From Bryobacteraceae bacterium (lineage in GTDB: Bacteria > Acidobacteriota > Terriglobia > Bryobacterales > Bryobacteraceae), in assembly GCA_029975915.1 (NCBI GenBank), contig JARKOC010000466.1, positions 248,001 to 312,000 of the forward strand: 64,000 bases of DNA. Reading direction: 5' to 3'. This document shows, in pieces, positions 16,169-24,814 of this stretch (positions are counted from its first letter, which is position 1; the number at the start of each line of letters is the position of its first letter). The notes beneath the pieces are model-generated. The model worked only from the letters and a program-made list of their open reading frames with translations, ran no database searches and had not been told where the DNA came from. A program made the position numbers and the translations under genes.

Positions 16169-17443
16169 TTAGTTCTTCGGAGGTGGGACGATGAACTCGC
16201 CTTCGCGCACGCCATAGGCGGGGTCAAGCAGTTGGTAATCCTTGCCCGACCTGGCGTTCCAATCCCATACGATTTTGCCCTCGCGTAGCGTGAGTTCGCA
16301 GAACAGGCGCTGTTTGGCTGGGATGGTCCCGGCATCCGAGTCTCCGAACTTGAAGTCGCCTGCCATCAGACGAAACGCCGCGATGTCGGCGGGCGCACCC
16401 ACAGCGATGTGGCCCAGATCGTTTTTGCCGATTATAGCCGCCGCCTTGTGCGTGGACGCCGCGATCACATCCTTCAATGGCATCCCCATGGCCAGCAGCT
16501 TCGACATCGTGGTTGGCATGTCCATCATGAAGTTGTTCATGCTGCCGGTGTGCAGGTCGGTAGAAATTGAATCGGGATAGAATCCCTGCTTCACAGCCGG
16601 GACGGCATTGCGGAATGCGAAGCTCCCGCCGCCATGTCCGACGTCAAACCGCACGTCGCGCTTCCGCGCCTCATGCAGGTATGGATAGACCTTGCCGTCC
16701 TCTCCAATCCAGGGCACCGGCGCGCGGAAACAGTGCGTGGCGATGTCGCCTGGCCTCAGTTTCTCCGTGACCAGTTCCCAGAAGGGCCGTTCCTTCTTGA
16801 AGAACCCGAAGTCAACCATCACCGGCAGGCCCGCGAGCGTTCCTGCCTCCACCGCCTTCTGAACCGCAGTCCACTCGCCAGACTCCCAATGCGCCGTCTT
16901 CACGCCGACCACAATGTCAGCGTGCTTCTTGGCCAGCCGCGCGATCTCGGCCGGATTCATATCCTCGGCGTGCTGCTCGACCATGTTCGACAGCATCCCA
17001 AAGCCGGCGATGTTGATGAAGGCGAATACCCGCGTGCGCGCCCGGTCGAGCACCGTGTGGCGGAACGTCTCGAAGTTGCGCCAGCCCGCGCTGCCGGCAT
17101 CGGCCATCGTCGTAACACCCGTGCGGAAACTGAAGTCGTCGGGCCGGATACTGTTGTCTCCGGCCCAAACGTCCTTGACCCCTGTCGTATGGAACAGATG
17201 AACGTGAATGTCGACCAGCCCCGGCGTCACCACCAGGCCGGTCACATCCAGCACCTTTGCCGCCCTCGACGCCTCCAGGCCCGGCGCGACGGCAGCTACC
17301 AGGCCATCCTTGACTGCGACATCGGCCACGCGATCGATCCCGTTTTTCGGGTCGATCACGCGGCCGCCCTTCAGCAGAAGGTCCCAGGCCGGCTGCGAGT
17401 AAGCCGCGGTGGTGAGCATGGCGGCCAGCAACAGGGTCCTCAT
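16169..17443 (-). CDS. Exported amidohydrolase/deacetylase-family metallohydrolase
   Basis: 424 residues with a Sec signal (MRTLLLAAMLTTAAYSQ). The mature part is an amidohydrolase: small beta sandwich (LLKGGRVIDPKNGIDRVADV), TPGLVDIHVHLFHTTG with the HxH metal pair near residue 82, a Lys-containing segment GVKTAH, FDVGHGGGSFAFRN and STDLHTGSMN with the late His and Asp. This combination is the subgroup often called amidohydrolase/deacetylase, related to dihydroorotase and N-acyl amino-acid deacetylases. Exact substrate unknown. Seven bases separate it from the upstream Gfo/Idh/MocA gene, so they form a pair. It converges on fabI. Confidence 0.8.
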   Translation of the reverse strand: MRTLLLAAMLTTAAYSQPAWDLLLKGGRVIDPKNGIDRVADVAVKDGLVAAVAPGLEASRAAKVLDVTGLVVTPGLVDIHVHLFHTTGVKDVWAGDNSIRPDDFSFRTGVTTMADAGSAGWRNFETFRHTVLDRARTRVFAFINIAGFGMLSNMVEQHAEDMNPAEIARLAKKHADIVVGVKTAHWESGEWTAVQKAVEAGTLAGLPVMVDFGFFKKERPFWELVTEKLRPGDIATHCFRAPVPWIGEDGKVYPYLHEARKRDVRFDVGHGGGSFAFRNAVPAVKQGFYPDSISTDLHTGSMNNFMMDMPTTMSKLLAMGMPLKDVIAASTHKAAAIIGKNDLGHIAVGAPADIAAFRLMAGDFKFGDSDAGTIPAKQRLFCELTLREGKIVWDWNARSGKDYQLLDPAYGVREGEFIVPPPKN

Positions 17444-17450
17444 CGCCGCC

Positions 17451-18683
17451 TTACGCCTTTTTGGCCTTCTGTGCCGTGGCGTCCCACTTCAGGTATTGCC
17501 GCTTCTTATAGGACTCCACCGACATCTCACAGAGCACGACACCGTAGTAACCCAGCATCGAATCGCACTTCAGCGCCTCGCCCTTGCGGATGGCAGCCTG
17601 CAAGTTCCGGTGATGGTAGTTGGTATTTTCAGCGCCCGTCTTCTTGAACGTAAATGTTTTAGCCTCGTTGGCGAATTCGCGCTGGGGCGTGATCGTGAAG
17701 CCGGTGCGGTCGAAGGTCAGTGTGGCATGGTGGCCTCGAATCAAGTGCGGCACCGGCGTATCGTTGGCCATCGTTGAAATCAACTGCATCGTCGGCCCGC
17801 CCGGATAGTCTGCCAGCACGTTGAACGTATCCGGAATTTCCGCTATCGACTTCGTGAACTCAAACTTCCCGCCCGTGGCCACAACGAACTCGGGGAACTG
17901 CAGGTTCAGGGCCTTGATCAGGCGCGTGCAGCGATGAATGTAAAGGTCGGTGGCGATACCGCCGGAATAGTCCCAATACCGGCGCCAGCGGAAATACCGT
18001 TCCGGATCCCAAGGCCGCTTCTTGGCCGGACCCAGCCACATGTTCCAGTCCAGGTTCACGCCCGGCTTGGCGTCCTCATCAATCTTGTAGAACGGCGCCG
18101 ACCAGAAATCGTCCCGGTGGTTACGCGAGTAATCGATCTGGCACAGCACCACTTTACCCAGCGCACCCGCCTTGATCTGCTCCCAGGCCGCTTCATAGCT
18201 GTCGTCCGACATGCCCTGGACGCCTACCTGCAGCTTCCTGCCTGGATACTGCTTCAACTTGGCGACAACCTTTTTCGCCTCCTCGATGGTGTGCGTCATC
18301 GGCTTCTCGACATAGACATGTTTGCCGGCATCGAGCGCATCGAGAGTAATCTGCGCGTGCCAGTGCTCCGGCGTGGCGATCAGAACGTAGTCGATCGACT
18401 TGTCGTCGAGCAGTTCCTTGTAATTCTTGTAGGGCTTGCCGCCGGTGCGTTGGGCGAAATTGTCTCGCCGCTTGTCGTACACATCGCACACCGCGGCCAG
18501 TTCGATATTCATCGCATCCTTGGCCTTCAACAGACCATCAAGATGCGCCCCTGCCATGCCGCCGCAGCCAATGATGCCTACCTTTAGGCGCTCGTTGGCG
18601 CCAGCGACTTGACCAAAGCTTTTTGCGCTGACTGCCAGCGTGGATGCGGCAGCGACGAAGTCCCTGCGAGAATAGATTGCCAT
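17451..18683 (-). CDS. Tat-exported Gfo/Idh/MocA-family oxidoreductase
   Basis: 410 residues. A Tat signal ([16 protein letters not shown]) precedes a Rossmann domain with [21 protein letters not shown] (about 33-53) and the diagnostic EKP block in [14 protein letters not shown]. The second half is the family's open-faced beta-sheet domain, with a [27 protein letters not shown] segment typical of acidobacterial and planctomycete members. They oxidise or reduce sugars and inositols with bound NAD(P). Upstream of the amidohydrolase with a seven-base gap. Divergent from the prepilin peptidase gene by 18 bases. Confidence 0.85.
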   Translation of the reverse strand: MAIYSRRDFVAAASTLAVSAKSFGQVAGANERLKVGIIGCGGMAGAHLDGLLKAKDAMNIELAAVCDVYDKRRDNFAQRTGGKPYKNYKELLDDKSIDYVLIATPEHWHAQITLDALDAGKHVYVEKPMTHTIEEAKKVVAKLKQYPGRKLQVGVQGMSDDSYEAAWEQIKAGALGKVVLCQIDYSRNHRDDFWSAPFYKIDEDAKPGVNLDWNMWLGPAKKRPWDPERYFRWRRYWDYSGGIATDLYIHRCTRLIKALNLQFPEFVVATGGKFEFTKSIAEIPDTFNVLADYPGGPTMQLISTMANDTPVPHLIRGHHATLTFDRTGFTITPQREFANEAKTFTFKKTGAENTNYHHRNLQAAIRKGEALKCDSMLGYYGVVLCEMSVESYKKRQYLKWDATAQKAKKA

Positions 18684-18701
18684 ATAGGAATTCTACGCCG
18701 T

Positions 18702-19247
18702 ATGAAACTGCTCCCGCTGCCTGTCGAAGTTGCCCTTCTTCTGATAGTCCTCACAGCTGCCGTGAGCGACATCCGATCGCGCTCGATCCCCAACTGGCTC
18801 ACGCTGGGCGGCATTGTGGCCGGACTCGCGCTGAACACTTACGCGACAGGCCTGGAAGGGCTGAAATTCTCAGCCATCGGCTTTGGTGTTGCGGCGCTCA
18901 TCTTCTTGCCGCTGTTCATGATCCGGTTTCTCGGGGGAGGCGACGTAAAACTAATGGCCGCCGTCGGCGCCTGTGCCGGCGCGGCGAATCTGTTTGCCAT
19001 CTTTATCTTCGACGCCATCTTCGGCGGCATAGCGGCTCTGGTCCTTGTCACCGTCCGCGGCCGCGGCAAGCACACATTACGCAACACAGGCCAGATGATC
19101 GCTTCGCTCTTCAGGGGCAAGGCGCCCTATACGCAAAACGAGGAACTCGAGGCGGGCGGCGAAAAGTCGCTCGGGATGCCACGCGCAGTCACCATCGCCG
19201 CCGCCACGCTGCTTGTCCTTTGGGCTAGTCGAGTACCCGTACGGTAA
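18702..19247 (+). CDS. A24 prepilin peptidase (CpaA/TadV-like)
   Basis: 181 residues from the ATG at 18702; the frame extends upstream only across the divergent gene. It lacks the N-terminal methylase domain of PilD and matches the short CpaA/TadV form. The two catalytic aspartates are visible: AAVSDIRSRSIPNWLTLGG (first transmembrane pair) and FLGGGDVKLMAAVGA (the GxGD-like motif). Five or six membrane helices. It would cleave type IV prepilin or Flp pilin leaders at the inner membrane; no pilin or tad gene is in view, so its client is encoded elsewhere. The last 23 bases overlap the 3' end of the CocE-like gene on the other strand. Confidence 0.8.
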   Translation: MKLLPLPVEVALLLIVLTAAVSDIRSRSIPNWLTLGGIVAGLALNTYATGLEGLKFSAIGFGVAALIFLPLFMIRFLGGGDVKLMAAVGACAGAANLFAIFIFDAIFGGIAALVLVTVRGRGKHTLRNTGQMIASLFRGKAPYTQNEELEAGGEKSLGMPRAVTIAAATLLVLWASRVPVR

Positions 19248-21108
19248 GCCCGCTCGCCTGCTGGCCGCCGAGGTAGACCCGCTGCGTCGCCTTCTGGAAA
19301 TCCGACGCCTTGGCTTCGTGGATCGGCACGAACTTCTGCGGATTGCGGTCAGTGAGCGGGAACCAACTGCTCTGCACCTGCACCATCAGCTTGTGCCCCT
19401 TGCGGAAGGTATGAAATACATCGGGCAATTCGAACTCGACCTTCTCCACCTTGCCCGGCGTGAACGGTTCCGGCTTGTCGAATCCGTTGCGGAACCGGCC
19501 CCGGAACGGCTCCCCGCGCACCAGCATCTGGTAGCCGCCCATGCGCACCTGCTCCGGATTCGGATCATTGTCTGGCGCATCCGGCGGATACACGTCAATC
19601 AATTTCACCACCCAATCGGAATCAGTGCCGGTTGTCGAAACGTACAACGTCGCCTTCATCGGTCCGGCGATACGCAGGTCCGATTCGAGCGCCTCAGTCT
19701 GATAGACCAGGACGTCGGGCCGCGACGCCGCAAACCGCTGGTCGTCGGTCATGTAGTTGTAGTCCATCCGGTTGGTGATGTAGGGCGTGAACGGCACTGG
19801 CTTCATCGGGTCGCTGATGTACTCGTCGTGCCCCGTTGCGGCCGGCGCACTGCTCGCAAGTTTGCCCTGCGGCTGGAAAAACAGCGTTCGGAGCCTGCCG
19901 TCCTTGGGCGGCCAGGCATCCATCTTGTGCCACTCGTTTCGGCCAGTCTCAAAGACATAGGCTTCCGGCAATTTGTTGCCGTCGCCCTTGCCCTTCAGGT
20001 GGTAGTTGAAAAACGGAAACTCGATCTCATCCTGGAAGAACTTCGATGTGTTCGAAGCGAAGCTGACATTGCCCAGCCGCGACCCGTCCGGCCGCGCCCA
20101 CCCGCCATGGCTCCACGGCCCTTCCACCAGCATGTTCGTCGCCCCTGGGCTGTTCTTCTCCGCCCACGAGTAAATGCTCAGCGGGCCGTACACGTCTTCC
20201 GCATCGAACCAGCCGCCGACGGTGAGCATGGCCGGCTTGACGTTTTTCATGTGCCGGTTCGCCGCCCGCGATTGCCAGAACGCCGAATACGTGTCGTTCG
20301 AAATGAGATCTCTCCAGAACTTGATCTGGCCCTTGAAGAACTTCTCGTCGTAGTTCGCGAGCGGCCCCACCGACAGGTGGAAGTCATAGCCATCCGGCGT
20401 GTCCATCGTGAACTTCGACCCCGGCAGCAACGCCTCCTCGGGCAACGGCCGTCCAAAGAAGCCGAGAAAGTTGAAGGCGTGAGAGAGGAACAGGACGCCG
20501 TTATGGCGGAAGTCGTCTCCGACAAACCAGTCGTTCACCGGCGCCTGCGGCGAGGTCGCCTTTAGCGCCGGGTGCGCGTCAACGGCCCCCATTGCCGCAT
20601 AGAAACCGGGATACGAGATGCCCCACATACCCACGCGCCCATTGTTATTGGGGATATTCTTGATGAGCCAGTCGATGGTGTCGTAAGTGTCGGTCGCCTC
20701 GTCCACATCTTTCGGCCCCTGCTTGTTCACCACCACCGGACGCACGTGGACGAACGTGCCTTCGCTCTTGTTCCGGCCACGGACGTCCTGATAGACGAAG
20801 ATGAACTTTTCCTTCTGAAACTTCTCGCTCGACGGGCCAAGGTTGGCGCGGTAGTTCTCGATCCCGTATGGCGCAACGCTATAGGGTGTCCGCGACATCA
20901 TGATTGGATACGGCTCGCTGTTGTCCTTCGGCGTGTAGACGGCCGTGAACAGCTTCACGCCATCCCGCATGGGAATCATGAACTCGTGCTTCGTGTAAGC
21001 GGCTTTGACCGCCGCCTGGCGCTCACGGTAGGCGCTGTCCTGTTGTCCCCGCTGTGCCACGGCCAGCGGCGCACAGGCAAGCAATGCAATGCAAAGGATC
21101 CGTCTCAT
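19225..21108 (-). CDS. Exported CocE/NonD-family hydrolase (S15-like)
   Basis: 627 residues with Sec signal (MRRILCIALLACAPLAVAQ). An alpha/beta-hydrolase with the nucleophile elbow GMWGISYPGFYAAMG at about 175, matching the GxSYxG motif of X-Pro dipeptidyl-peptidases and cocaine esterase, and the acid/His region around GGWFDAEDVYGP and EGPWSHGGWARPD. The C-terminal third is the jelly-roll domain of the family (DVYPPDAPDNDPNPEQV...GYQMLVRGEPFRGRF). Likely periplasmic, cleaving an ester or a Pro-containing peptide. It starts two bases after the M50 gene stops, and is the last of three hydrolase/peptidase genes in an apparent operon. Confidence 0.85.
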   Translation of the reverse strand: MRRILCIALLACAPLAVAQRGQQDSAYRERQAAVKAAYTKHEFMIPMRDGVKLFTAVYTPKDNSEPYPIMMSRTPYSVAPYGIENYRANLGPSSEKFQKEKFIFVYQDVRGRNKSEGTFVHVRPVVVNKQGPKDVDEATDTYDTIDWLIKNIPNNNGRVGMWGISYPGFYAAMGAVDAHPALKATSPQAPVNDWFVGDDFRHNGVLFLSHAFNFLGFFGRPLPEEALLPGSKFTMDTPDGYDFHLSVGPLANYDEKFFKGQIKFWRDLISNDTYSAFWQSRAANRHMKNVKPAMLTVGGWFDAEDVYGPLSIYSWAEKNSPGATNMLVEGPWSHGGWARPDGSRLGNVSFASNTSKFFQDEIEFPFFNYHLKGKGDGNKLPEAYVFETGRNEWHKMDAWPPKDGRLRTLFFQPQGKLASSAPAATGHDEYISDPMKPVPFTPYITNRMDYNYMTDDQRFAASRPDVLVYQTEALESDLRIAGPMKATLYVSTTGTDSDWVVKLIDVYPPDAPDNDPNPEQVRMGGYQMLVRGEPFRGRFRNGFDKPEPFTPGKVEKVEFELPDVFHTFRKGHKLMVQVQSSWFPLTDRNPQKFVPIHEAKASDFQKATQRVYLGGQQASGLTVRVLD

Positions 21109-21109
21109 C

Positions 21110-21712
21110 TCAACCTCTGAAGAACGTAAACATTTTCAACGCGGTCATGAAGCTGACCTGCGACATCCACCGGCCCAGTCCTGTAGAGAATATTGCAATC
21201 AGGATCACCAGGAACCCGAACCGGGCCACTTCAACATAGACTTGCGGCGGAATCCGCGCCGCCAGCAGGAACTTCGACCCGTCCAGCGGCGGCACCGGCA
21301 ACATGTTGAAGATCGCCAGGTAGATGCTCAGATAAGCCGCTCGGAACAGAATCTGCTGTCCGTCCACCCAAAACAGCCCGATGATCGCCATGACAAAGGC
21401 GAATACCACATTCGACGCCGGGCCGGCCAGCGCCACCAGCACCAATCCGTTATAGTGGCCCTTCAGCCGGGCGATGTTGGTGTTCACCGGCCTCCCCCAG
21501 CCCAGAAATCCCCCGGCGAACAACGATGTCAGCGCCGGCAGGATCACCGTCCCCATCCAATCCACGTGCGCCAGCGGATTCAGCGTGACGCGGCCTTCTT
21601 CCCGAGGCGTCGGATCGCCTAGTTTCTCGGCCACCCACGCATGAGCGAACTCATGCGGCGTGGTCAGCATCCAGAAAATGATGACGTCCAGCCCGGCCTG
21701 CGCCCAGTTCAT
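21110..21712 (-). CDS. Site-2-protease-family (M50) membrane metallopeptidase
   Basis: 200 residues, a minimal S2P. The zinc-site HEFAH (TTPHEFAHAWVAEKLGD, about 19-35) lies in the first transmembrane segment, and the second ligand motif NMLPVPPLDGSKFL is at about 146-159. GPASNVVFAFVMAI sits between them. No PDZ or CBS domain. It would cut within the membrane, but its substrate is not evident. Its ATG overlaps the stop of the S9 peptidase gene (ATGA at 21709-21712), and its stop is two bases before the CocE gene, so the three are almost certainly co-translated. Confidence 0.85.
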   Translation of the reverse strand: MNWAQAGLDVIIFWMLTTPHEFAHAWVAEKLGDPTPREEGRVTLNPLAHVDWMGTVILPALTSLFAGGFLGWGRPVNTNIARLKGHYNGLVLVALAGPASNVVFAFVMAIIGLFWVDGQQILFRAAYLSIYLAIFNMLPVPPLDGSKFLLAARIPPQVYVEVARFGFLVILIAIFSTGLGRWMSQVSFMTALKMFTFFRG

Positions 21713-23727
21713 TCGCCGCCCGCCTTGGCCGCATCCTTAACGCGGTACTTCTCAAACCAGGCCAGCAGGTAGAGCTGCTGCATCAACTGATGCGACGGCC
21801 GCCGCCATCCATGAAACTCATCCGGCACCCGCACCAGCAGCGTCTCCTTCTTCTGCACCTTCAGCGCCCGGTAATACTCCTCGCTTTGGGTCATCGGCGT
21901 GCGCAGGTCGGCCTCTCCAGTCATCACCATCGTTGGCGTCTTCACATTGCCCACATAGGTCAGCGGCGACCTCGCCGCATACTCCATCGGGTCCTCCCAG
22001 GGCTTCTTCTGGAACTGGTCGTACCACATAGGGCCGTCCGTCGTCCCCACGAAACTGTGCCAGTTGATTACCGGCCGCATCGAAACCGCCGCCCGGAAAC
22101 GGTCCGTATGCCCGACGATCCACGCCGTCAGCACGCCGCCGCCCGATCCGCCGCAGACGAACAGGTTCCGCTCATCAATAAATCCCTTTTTTAAGGCCGC
22201 GTCCACGCCAGCCATCAGGTCGTCGTAGTCCTTGCCCGGATATGAATACTGGATGCCGTTGACGAATTCCTGCCCGTAGCCGGTGGACCCGCGCGGATTG
22301 GTGTACAGCACCGCATACCCGTTGGCCGCGAAGTTTTGCCACGCCCAGTTGAAGGCCACCGAATACATCGACCACGGTCCGCCGTGGATGTACAGCACCA
22401 GCGGATACTTCTTCGACGGGTCGAAGCTCACCGGCTTCACCAGCCAGCCCTGCACCTTCCAACCGTCCGAGGACTGGTACCAGATCTCTTCCACCGCGCC
22501 CAATTGCCGCTGCGAGAGCACGTCCTGATTGACATCCACCAGCTTCCGCCACGTCTTCATGTTGGAGGTCGAAGCGAGCACCAGGGCCGGCGGCTCATGG
22601 AAGCTGCTTCGAACCGCGGCCACGTCGCCGGTCTTCGCCACATCGGCCTGCGAGATCATGTGGACACCGTCGGAGACCTTTCGCGGCTGGCCGTTCACAG
22701 CCAGGTAGTAAACGTTCGATGTCCCCCTCTCCTCCATTGTGTAGTACACGCCTCGGCCTTCAGCGTCCCAGTGAAGCTCGCCCGGCGATGACGGCAACCC
22801 GCCCGCCCACAACCGCGAACCCGTGCCATCAGTCCCCATCAAGTAGATGGACGACACGTGGCTTGTCAGTCTCTTGTCGTCGTATCCGGTGTAAGCGATC
22901 CACTCTCCGTGCACCGTCGGATTCGTATCCGGCCCCATCCGGCTGGTCAGAGCTGTGATGGCGCCGGTGGCCAAGTCGATCGCATAGATCTCGCTGTCGT
23001 TCCGCAAGTACTCGGCATCGGGCTTTCGGATGCCACTGATGAAAAGCCTCTTTCCGTCTGCCGACCACTCCGGATCGCCATGATTGAACTTGCCATCGGT
23101 CCACTGCCTCGGCGTCCCGCCCGTCGCCGCATCGACGGTGAAAACATGCGTAAACCCTTTCGGCACCGGCCCGACCCCATCCCGCGCCCAACTGAGCCGG
23201 TCAATGATCACGGCCGGCTTGGCCCATTGCGCCCCCTCAGGTTTTTTGGGCAGCTTGATCGTCAGCGCCGGGTCCTCGTCTGGAACCGTCATCGTGAACG
23301 CGATTTGGGAGCCATCGGGCGACCAACGCAAACCCGACGGCGACTTCGGAACCCGCGTCAACTGCGCCACTTCCCGGGTGTCGAGCCAGAGAACATGGAT
23401 CTGCGATGTCCCGTCGCGGTCGCTCACGAAGGCGATGCGCGCGCCGTCGGGCGACCAGACAGGCGATGAGTCCCTCCAAGGCCCCGCCGTCAACTCCCGC
23501 AGCCGCTTGCCGTCCCGGTCGATGATCCACAGATTCGACCTGAGCTGATCCTTGACCTTGTCCACCCATCCGCGGCTGAACACGATCTGCTTGCCGTCCG
23601 GCGAGATCGCCGGCGACGAGACCGTCTCCATGTCGAACAGGGTCTCGGCATCAAGTCCAGGCTTGGTGTCGGCAGCCCACAACGAGGCGGCAATCAGAAT
23701 CAGGAGGATTCGGCGCATACTCCCCAT
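21709..23727 (-). CDS. Exported S9 (prolyl-oligopeptidase-family) peptidase
   Basis: 672 residues. The ATG at 23727 has GGAG six bases upstream; a second ATG nine bases in would place the GGAG too close. A Sec signal follows (RRILLILIAASLWAA). Residues 40-350 form a WD40/PD40-like propeller (SPDGKQIVFSRGW, WSPDGARIAFVSDRDG, WSADGKRLFISG). The catalytic domain has the Ser in GGSGGGVLTAWIVG (a variant of the usual GGSYGG), the Asp in TGEADLRTPMTQSEEYY and the His in PDEFHGW. Hydrolyses oligopeptides, probably in the periplasm. First gene of the peptidase trio. Confidence 0.9.
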   Translation of the reverse strand: MGSMRRILLILIAASLWAADTKPGLDAETLFDMETVSSPAISPDGKQIVFSRGWVDKVKDQLRSNLWIIDRDGKRLRELTAGPWRDSSPVWSPDGARIAFVSDRDGTSQIHVLWLDTREVAQLTRVPKSPSGLRWSPDGSQIAFTMTVPDEDPALTIKLPKKPEGAQWAKPAVIIDRLSWARDGVGPVPKGFTHVFTVDAATGGTPRQWTDGKFNHGDPEWSADGKRLFISGIRKPDAEYLRNDSEIYAIDLATGAITALTSRMGPDTNPTVHGEWIAYTGYDDKRLTSHVSSIYLMGTDGTGSRLWAGGLPSSPGELHWDAEGRGVYYTMEERGTSNVYYLAVNGQPRKVSDGVHMISQADVAKTGDVAAVRSSFHEPPALVLASTSNMKTWRKLVDVNQDVLSQRQLGAVEEIWYQSSDGWKVQGWLVKPVSFDPSKKYPLVLYIHGGPWSMYSVAFNWAWQNFAANGYAVLYTNPRGSTGYGQEFVNGIQYSYPGKDYDDLMAGVDAALKKGFIDERNLFVCGGSGGGVLTAWIVGHTDRFRAAVSMRPVINWHSFVGTTDGPMWYDQFQKKPWEDPMEYAARSPLTYVGNVKTPTMVMTGEADLRTPMTQSEEYYRALKVQKKETLLVRVPDEFHGWRRPSHQLMQQLYLLAWFEKYRVKDAAKAGGE

Positions 23728-23839
23728 GCTACACTCCGGCGCTCACCCAGCGCCCACAGTGCTCTTATCCACGCTCCACTACGCAGACCCTACCGCGCCC
23801 CGCTGTGGACCAACGCGACAATGAGCGCGCATGGTCGCG

Positions 23840-24814
23840 CTAAGCTTGCACTCGGGCTCGTTCTAGAATCCGCTCAGCAAGTCCCCTGAAATCGGACTGG
23901 GCTGCTTGTGCGGCTTGATAGTGCGCCCCGATGGCCCCGTCACCGGGCCGCAGCATGAACATCGGTTTTCGCGCTTCCTGCGCGAGCGGCATTAGGCTTC
24001 GATAGTGTTTGAGCAAGGCGAGTTGGTTGTCCGCAAATCCCGTTTGCCCGCCCAAAACGTACTGTTCGTATGCCCCAGGCATCCGCTTGACCCACTTGTC
24101 ATAAGCGTGAGCGGGCCTGTCCAGTCGAACTGAATGCTGCTGGAGAACATAACCTATCGGCCGCATTTCTCCGGTTGGGAGGTCCGGAACTCCAGTTGGT
24201 GCGCGCTCAAGCCTGTCCTTCCACTCGATTCTCCACTGCTTGAGCCGAGGCCCGAGGTTCTTCAATCCCTGCAAGGAATAGAGGTCTGGCGACAATGGAA
24301 CCACTACGGCATCGGCTCCCACCAACGCGGCTCGATTCGTCGCGCCAAGGCTTGGCCCCAGATCCATCAACGCTACTTGGGCTGCCGCCTTCTCTCCAGC
24401 GCTCTGAATCAACCGCCAATACGACGAAGTAACTCGAAATGCGCGCTCCTGTCTGTCGAGGCAGTCTGACCACACCTTAGATAGCTGGTCTTCGACGGCT
24501 GAGAGTTCAAGGTCCCCGGCGAGTAAGTGCAACCGGTCCGCGACCTTGATCACGTGAGGTTCATCCACGTCGCCCAAACCGCGGATCAAGGGACTCAGGG
24601 CGCCATAAATCGTTTTTGCCTCGCCAGTCTCTGGGAACAAGTCCTCCAGGTCGTCCTCATTCAAGAAGACTGCGGTCAGGTTTGCTTGTGGATCCAGATC
24701 GGCCGCCACCACCGACAACCCCATCTCAGACATCATCCAGGCCAGGTGATAGACTAGCGTGGTCTTTCCCACTCCGCCCTTGTTGTTGAAAAACGCAATG
24801 ACCGGAATGCTCAT
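23840..24814 (-). CDS. ParA/MinD-type ATPase, second gene of AlbA_2 cassette
   Basis: 324 residues, longer than chromosomal ParA (about 260). Deviant Walker A NKGGVGKTT at 11-19, A' motif in AADLDPQANLTAVF, and Walker B-like ALMDLGPSLGATNRAAL; then the DAVVVPLSPDLYSLQGLKNLG block typical of Soj/ParA. The C-terminal third is not part of the usual fold. No parB, centromere-like repeats or plasmid genes are near. Its ATG overlaps the stop of the upstream AlbA_2/HATPase gene (ATGA 24811-24814), so the two are coupled and probably work together. Base composition is lower than neighbours (upstream partner sampled at 52% G+C). Possible roles include positioning or a defence function, both inferred. 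Confidence 0.8.
   Translation of the reverse strand: MSIPVIAFFNNKGGVGKTTLVYHLAWMMSEMGLSVVAADLDPQANLTAVFLNEDDLEDLFPETGEAKTIYGALSPLIRGLGDVDEPHVIKVADRLHLLAGDLELSAVEDQLSKVWSDCLDRQERAFRVTSSYWRLIQSAGEKAAAQVALMDLGPSLGATNRAALVGADAVVVPLSPDLYSLQGLKNLGPRLKQWRIEWKDRLERAPTGVPDLPTGEMRPIGYVLQQHSVRLDRPAHAYDKWVKRMPGAYEQYVLGGQTGFADNQLALLKHYRSLMPLAQEARKPMFMLRPGDGAIGAHYQAAQAAQSDFRGLAERILERARVQA

Noticed and set aside
16634..17647. 337-codon plus-strand frame
   Set aside because: Antisense to the amidohydrolase; composition is that of a high-G+C shadow frame.
19213..20565. 450-codon plus-strand frame
   Set aside because: Antisense to the CocE-like gene, Arg/His-rich, no domain. The coding strand has the catalytic motifs.
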